Assembly: GCF_014648595.1 (NCBI RefSeq)
Contig: NZ_BMRK01000009.1
Coordinates: 1-64,000 of the forward strand
DNA length: 64,000 nt
Direction: 5' to 3'
Source of the DNA: Nocardioides luteus
GTDB lineage: Bacteria; Actinomycetota; Actinomycetes; Propionibacteriales; Nocardioidaceae
Of the stretch, positions 60,635 to 64,000 are shown piece after piece. Below the pieces are notes generated by a model. That model saw only the letters and a program-made list of their open reading frames with translations. It searched no databases and was not told where the DNA came from. The position numbers and the translations under genes were made by a program. The first letter of the stretch is position 1, and each line of letters opens with the position of its first letter.

Positions 60635-60674
60635 CTCGTTGGGTAGAGGAATGAAAATTTCTTTCACCAACGAG
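60635..60674. promoter_or_regulatory. Inverted repeat upstream of the serine hydrolase gene
   Basis: CTCGTTGG (60635-60642) and CCAACGAG (60667-60674) are exact complements around an AT-rich centre (GAATGAAAATTTCTTTC). It lies in the 76-bp gap between the amidase and serine hydrolase genes and could be an operator or an intra-operon attenuator. Confidence 0.5.
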
Positions 60675-60686
60675 ATCGGAACGCGC

Positions 60687-62162
60687 TCAGAGGGTCGGCC
60701 AGTGCTCCGCCCACGGCTTCGCCTGCTCCAGCTGAGCGGCGACCTGCAGCAGCAGCGCGTCGTCGCCGAGCTGCCCGGAGAGCTGGATCCCGAGCGGCAG
60801 CCCGGCGGCGGTCCGGTGGGTCGGCACCGAGATCGCGGGCCGCCCGGTCAGGTTCGCGAGCTGGGTGTAGGGCACCCAGCCGAGGTTCTCGTCCACGAGC
60901 TGGTCGATCATCCCGGTCGCCCGCATCACCCGGCCGCCGTGCACCTTCGAGAGCACCCGCGCGGCGGTCTGCAGCGCCTTGGGCGTGGTGAGCTGACCGA
61001 CCTTCAGGGGCGGCTTGGCCAGCGTCGGCGTGAGCAGCAGGTCGTACGTCTCGTGGAACTCGCTCAGTCGCCGCACGTGGTTGCGCCGGTTGAGGTGGGC
61101 CAGCTCGAGCGCCACCACTCCCCCGGCCCGGCCGAGCTCGGCCACGGCGAGGGTGTCGGCCTCGAAGTCGGCGTCCTTCGCCCCGACCCGGAGCCTGGTC
61201 TCGGCGACCTCGGCGGCCGCGGACGCGAACCAGATGGTCAGGAAGTCGCGGCCGAGCTCGGCGGCGTCGTAGGGCGCCTCGACCTCCTCGACCTCGTGGC
61301 CGAGCGCCTCAAGCAGCTTGGCCGCGTCCTCGACGGCGGCGACCGCCTCCGGGTCGGGGTCGACGATGGAGGAGGCGGAGGTGACCCCGATGCGGAGCTT
61401 GCGCGGCTCCGTGGCGATCGCCTCGGTGAAGCCGGTCGACGGGCGCGGGGCGTGGAGCATGGCCAGCGACTCGTCGCCGATGAGCGCGTCGTAGAGACCG
61501 GCCGCGTCGCGTACGGTCCGGGTGACCACGCCCTGGACGACGAAGCCGTTGGAGGCGTCCAGGGTCTGCGGGCCCAGCGGCAGCAGGCCGCGGGTGGTCT
61601 TCAGCCCGACCAGCCCGTTGCAGGCGGCCGGGATGCGGATCGAGCCGCCGCCGTCGTTGGCGCCGGCGGCCGGGACGATCCCGGCCGCGACCGCGGCTCC
61701 GGAGCCGCCCGAGGAGCCACCCGGCGTGTGGTCGGGGTTCCACGGGTTGCGGGCGGGGCCGAACAGCTCGGGCTCGGTGATCCCCTTCGACCCGAACTCC
61801 GGGGTGTTGGTCTTGCCGAAGATCACCAGGCCGGCGTCCAGCGCGCTGCGCGTGAAGTAGGAGTGCTCCTCGGCGACGTCGTCGACGAGCGCGCGGGAGC
61901 CGTAGGTGGTCGGATGACCCTGGTACTCCTGCGCCAGGTCCTTCACCAGGAACGGCACCCCCGCGAACGGCCCGCTCAGGCTGTCGTCGGCGGCCTGGGC
62001 CTCGGCCTCCGGGATGTCGGCGACGATCGCGTTGATGCGCGGGTTCACCGCCTCGGCCCGCTCTCGTGCCGCGGCCAGCACCTCGGCCGCGGTCACCTCC
62101 TTGTCGGCGACCAGCTTCGCCAGCCCGGTAGCGTCGTACCTCAGATACTCATCGACCCGCAT
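60687..62162 (-). CDS. Amidase signature family enzyme
   Basis: A 491-residue amidase with the Ser-cisSer-Lys triad: VPFLVKDLAQ (Lys), HTPGGSSGGSGAAVAAGIVP (cis-Ser) and NDGGGSIRIPAACNGLVGLK (nucleophile Ser). FGKTNTPEFGSKG is conserved too. Probably cytosolic, hydrolysing an amide imported by the AbgT-type carrier. ATG at 62162, 19 bp after the transporter stop. Confidence 0.92.
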   Translation of the reverse strand: MRVDEYLRYDATGLAKLVADKEVTAAEVLAAARERAEAVNPRINAIVADIPEAEAQAADDSLSGPFAGVPFLVKDLAQEYQGHPTTYGSRALVDDVAEEHSYFTRSALDAGLVIFGKTNTPEFGSKGITEPELFGPARNPWNPDHTPGGSSGGSGAAVAAGIVPAAGANDGGGSIRIPAACNGLVGLKTTRGLLPLGPQTLDASNGFVVQGVVTRTVRDAAGLYDALIGDESLAMLHAPRPSTGFTEAIATEPRKLRIGVTSASSIVDPDPEAVAAVEDAAKLLEALGHEVEEVEAPYDAAELGRDFLTIWFASAAAEVAETRLRVGAKDADFEADTLAVAELGRAGGVVALELAHLNRRNHVRRLSEFHETYDLLLTPTLAKPPLKVGQLTTPKALQTAARVLSKVHGGRVMRATGMIDQLVDENLGWVPYTQLANLTGRPAISVPTHRTAAGLPLGIQLSGQLGDDALLLQVAAQLEQAKPWAEHWPTL

Positions 62163-62181
62163 GGGCGCAGGTTAGCGTCCC

Positions 62182-63792
62182 TCAGTCCATCCGTGGGCTG
62201 ACTCCCGGACCGACGTCGAGACCGGCGAAGTAGAAGACCGTCAGGACGAGCAGCCAGGCGACCCAGAACGGGACCACGAACGGCAGGGTGCGCGAGATCA
62301 GGGTGCCGAGACCTGCTGCCGGCTCGTACTTCCTGATCATCATCAGCACGACGAACATGTAGGGGTTCATCGGCGTGATCACCTGGGTCGCGCTGTCGCC
62401 GATGCGGAACGCGGCCTGGGTGAAGCCGGGCTCGAAGCCGATCAGCGCGAACATCGGGACGAAGACCGCGCCCATGATCGTGTACATCGAGGAGCCGCTG
62501 ATGATGAACAGGTTCAGGAACGAGCACAGGATGATGAATCCGATGATCACCGGGAAGCCGGTCAGCCCGGTCGACTGCAGCCCGTCGGCACCGACCTTGG
62601 CCAACGCGGGGCCGACGTTGGACCAGTTGAAGAGCGCGATGAACTGGCCGAGCATGAACGCCAGCACCAGGAACGGCGCCATCTCCTTGATGCCCTGACC
62701 CATCACCTTCGGTACGTCGGCCGCCGTCTTCAGGGTGCCCGCGGCGAAGCCGTAGACGATGCCAGGCACCAGGAAGAGCACGAACGTGATGAACACGGTC
62801 GAGCTCATCAGCGGCGACTCCGGCAGGAAGTTGCCGTCCTCGTTGCGCCACGGCGATCCCTGCGGCAGCACCGCCAGGACCATCGCGACGGCCAGCACCG
62901 TGCCGGCCACGACGGCGACCCGGAGTGCCTTGCGCTCCTTCGGCGTGAGCTCGGCGTCCAGCGGCTGGCGGTTGCTCCGCAGGGCGGTGGCGACCTCGTC
63001 GTCCTTGGTCTCGAAGCGGTCGTCGGTCTCGATCTCGACCTCGTCGGTCGGTACGTTCTGGCGCAGCATCCGGGGCTCGAGGATCCGGTCGATGACGAAG
63101 CCCGCGACCAGGGCGAGCACGATCGCCGAGGCGACGTTGAAGTAGTAGTTGGAGACCGGGGTCACCGCCGCGCCCGGGTCCGGCAGCGTGGCGGTCACCG
63201 AGCTGGTGATCCCGGAGAAGAGCGCGTCCAGGCTGGTCACGACGAGGCTGGTCGAGTAGCCGGCACCGGCTGCCGCGAAGCCGCCGACGAGCCCCGCCAT
63301 CGGGTGCCTGCCGGCCGCTTTGAACACCGCTGCGGCCAGCGGCGGGATGACGATCATCGACGCGTCGGCCATCACGCTCGCGGTGACGCCGACGACGCCG
63401 AGGGCGTAGGGCAGCAGCCACCGCGGCGCGGAGGCGAGGGTCAGCCGGATCAGGGCCGCCAGCAGGCCGGTGCGCTCGGCGACGGTCACCGCGAGCAGGA
63501 TCGTCACCACCGTCAGCAGCGGCGGGAAGCCGATGAAGTTGGCGCCGAGGTTGACCGTCAGCCAGGTCAGCCCCTCGGCGGTGAAGAGACCGTGAATGAC
63601 GAGCGCCTCGTCGGCGCCCGGCAGGGTGACCTCGGCGTCCATGAGCGCCAGGACGGTCGAGACCACCCCGACCACCAGGAACAGGATCAGGAACAGGATG
63701 AACGGGTCCGGCAGCCTGTTGCCGGTCCTCTCGACCCAGGCGAGCAGCCGGTCGCCTCGCGTCGGTGCGTTAGGTTCGGTGGTTGCGGACAT
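62182..63792 (-). CDS. abgT: AbgT family transporter
   Basis: A 536-residue membrane protein with about 12 hydrophobic segments: NRLPDPFILFLILFLVVGVV at the N-terminus, VTVAERTGLLAALIRLTL, YALGVVGVTASVMADASMIV and IPPLAAAVFKAAGRHPMAGL, then NYYFNVASAIVLALVAGFVI. A cytosolic loop with many acidic residues (EVEIETDDRFETKDDE) and a C-terminal region with PMNPYMFVVLMMIRKYEPAA are AbgT-specific. Family members import p-aminobenzoyl-glutamate or export sulfonamides. First gene of the set on the minus strand. Confidence 0.9.
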   Translation of the reverse strand: MSATTEPNAPTRGDRLLAWVERTGNRLPDPFILFLILFLVVGVVSTVLALMDAEVTLPGADEALVIHGLFTAEGLTWLTVNLGANFIGFPPLLTVVTILLAVTVAERTGLLAALIRLTLASAPRWLLPYALGVVGVTASVMADASMIVIPPLAAAVFKAAGRHPMAGLVGGFAAAGAGYSTSLVVTSLDALFSGITSSVTATLPDPGAAVTPVSNYYFNVASAIVLALVAGFVIDRILEPRMLRQNVPTDEVEIETDDRFETKDDEVATALRSNRQPLDAELTPKERKALRVAVVAGTVLAVAMVLAVLPQGSPWRNEDGNFLPESPLMSSTVFITFVLFLVPGIVYGFAAGTLKTAADVPKVMGQGIKEMAPFLVLAFMLGQFIALFNWSNVGPALAKVGADGLQSTGLTGFPVIIGFIILCSFLNLFIISGSSMYTIMGAVFVPMFALIGFEPGFTQAAFRIGDSATQVITPMNPYMFVVLMMIRKYEPAAGLGTLISRTLPFVVPFWVAWLLVLTVFYFAGLDVGPGVSPRMD

Positions 63793-63911
63793 GCGGATCT
63801 CCTACCGAGACGGAGCGTGGGGGTCGCCTGCAACGACGAAGGCTCCGCGACGGTAGCAAACCCGAGGCCGCGGCCCGGGTAAATTCTCGCGCCGCGGCTC
63901 AGTCGCCCGGT

Positions 63912-63930
63912 GGTCGAGCTTGTCGAGACC
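63912..63930. repeat. Single copy of the GGTCTCGACARGCTCGACC repeat
   Basis: GGTCGAGCTTGTCGAGACC is the reverse of the variant found at 21437 inside mshD. It stands alone in the intergenic region upstream of abgT. Confidence 0.85.
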
Positions 63931-63939
63931 ACCGAACCC

Positions 63940-64000
63940 ATGACAACCACCTCGTTTCCGGAAGGACGAGGCGACCCGAGAATCTGCTCTGCGGAAGATC
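63940..64000 (+). CDS. Possible start of a gene running off the window
   Basis: An ATG at 63940 opens a frame (MTTTSFPEGRGDPRICSAED) still open at the window end. No Shine-Dalgarno is visible and the region is short, so this is only a possibility. It lies 10 bp after the repeat. Confidence 0.2.
   Translation, partial: MTTTSFPEGRGDPRICSAED

Overview
The window is a high-GC actinobacterial chromosome segment. Mycothiol synthase (mshD), GlnR, the SseC/SseA pair, XRE-DUF5753 regulators and many leaderless starts (TANNNT box 6-8 nt before the start codon) all point to Actinomycetota. Gene content and repeat style suggest Nocardioidaceae, but that family-level guess is inference.

Layout. 1-5.1 kb: nucleotide-sugar genes (a fused RmlC-RmlD, RmlB, RmlA, a sugar-isomerase-like cupin, UDP-glucose dehydrogenase). 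5.2-6.3 kb: a hipB-like repressor gene with a perfect 20-bp palindrome upstream and a HipA gene that has lost its C-lobe. 6.3-10.8 kb: an SDR, then sulfate activation (CysD, CysN, a CysC-type kinase with an extra N-terminal domain). 10.9-16.3 kb: a flavin monooxygenase/TetR pair, a BKACE enzyme, small membrane proteins, and an ECF sigma with its translationally coupled partner. 16.4-25.2 kb: a thiosulfate/thiol block resembling the Rv0813c-Rv0819 neighbourhood of M. tuberculosis: DUF1416, rhodanese, DUF4395, a Cys-containing leader peptide, a thioredoxin-like protein, MerR/Hsp20, MoaD, GlnR, MshD, an ADP-ribosylglycohydrolase, YgfZ, Fur, nitrobindin, DsrE. 25.3-28 kb: an 891-residue Ala/Glu coiled-coil protein. 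29-37.4 kb: phosphate (Ppk, PhoU-like, Pit, PstSCAB with a PHO box). 37.4-40.1 kb: a NUDIX-phosphatase, a membrane-anchored protein, a 48-residue protein, CspA.

40.55-51.61 kb is the most unusual part. A native tRNA-Lys(UUU) gene is cut in its anticodon arm: nt 1-41 lie at 51603-51643 and nt 31-73 at 40516-40558, sharing an 11-bp core. Joined, they give a perfect 73-nt tRNA. The roughly 11-kb insert carries a different, complete tRNA-Lys(UUU), a relic of what looks like an integrase C-terminus, redox/electrophile-type enzymes each with its own regulator (TetR/aldo-keto reductase, Rrf2/SDR), SnoaL-like and SHOCT proteins, a Shedu-type (DUF4263) defence nuclease, and a divergent gene for an (LSTGPGGG)n repeat protein broken by a frameshift.

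51.7-64 kb: XRE-DUF5753, TetR, a MarR/MFS efflux pair with nested operators, a secreted 5'-nucleotidase, and a co-directional set (AbgT-type transporter, amidase, Tat-exported serine hydrolase, M20 amidohydrolase) that looks like an uptake-and-deacylation pathway for amidated or aminoacylated compounds.

Two dispersed repeat families stand out. One is a 13-bp palindrome, CGCCGACTCGGCG, in arrays of 32-bp period at 3' gene ends. The other is GGTCTCGACARGCTCGACC, which also lies in frame inside mshD.
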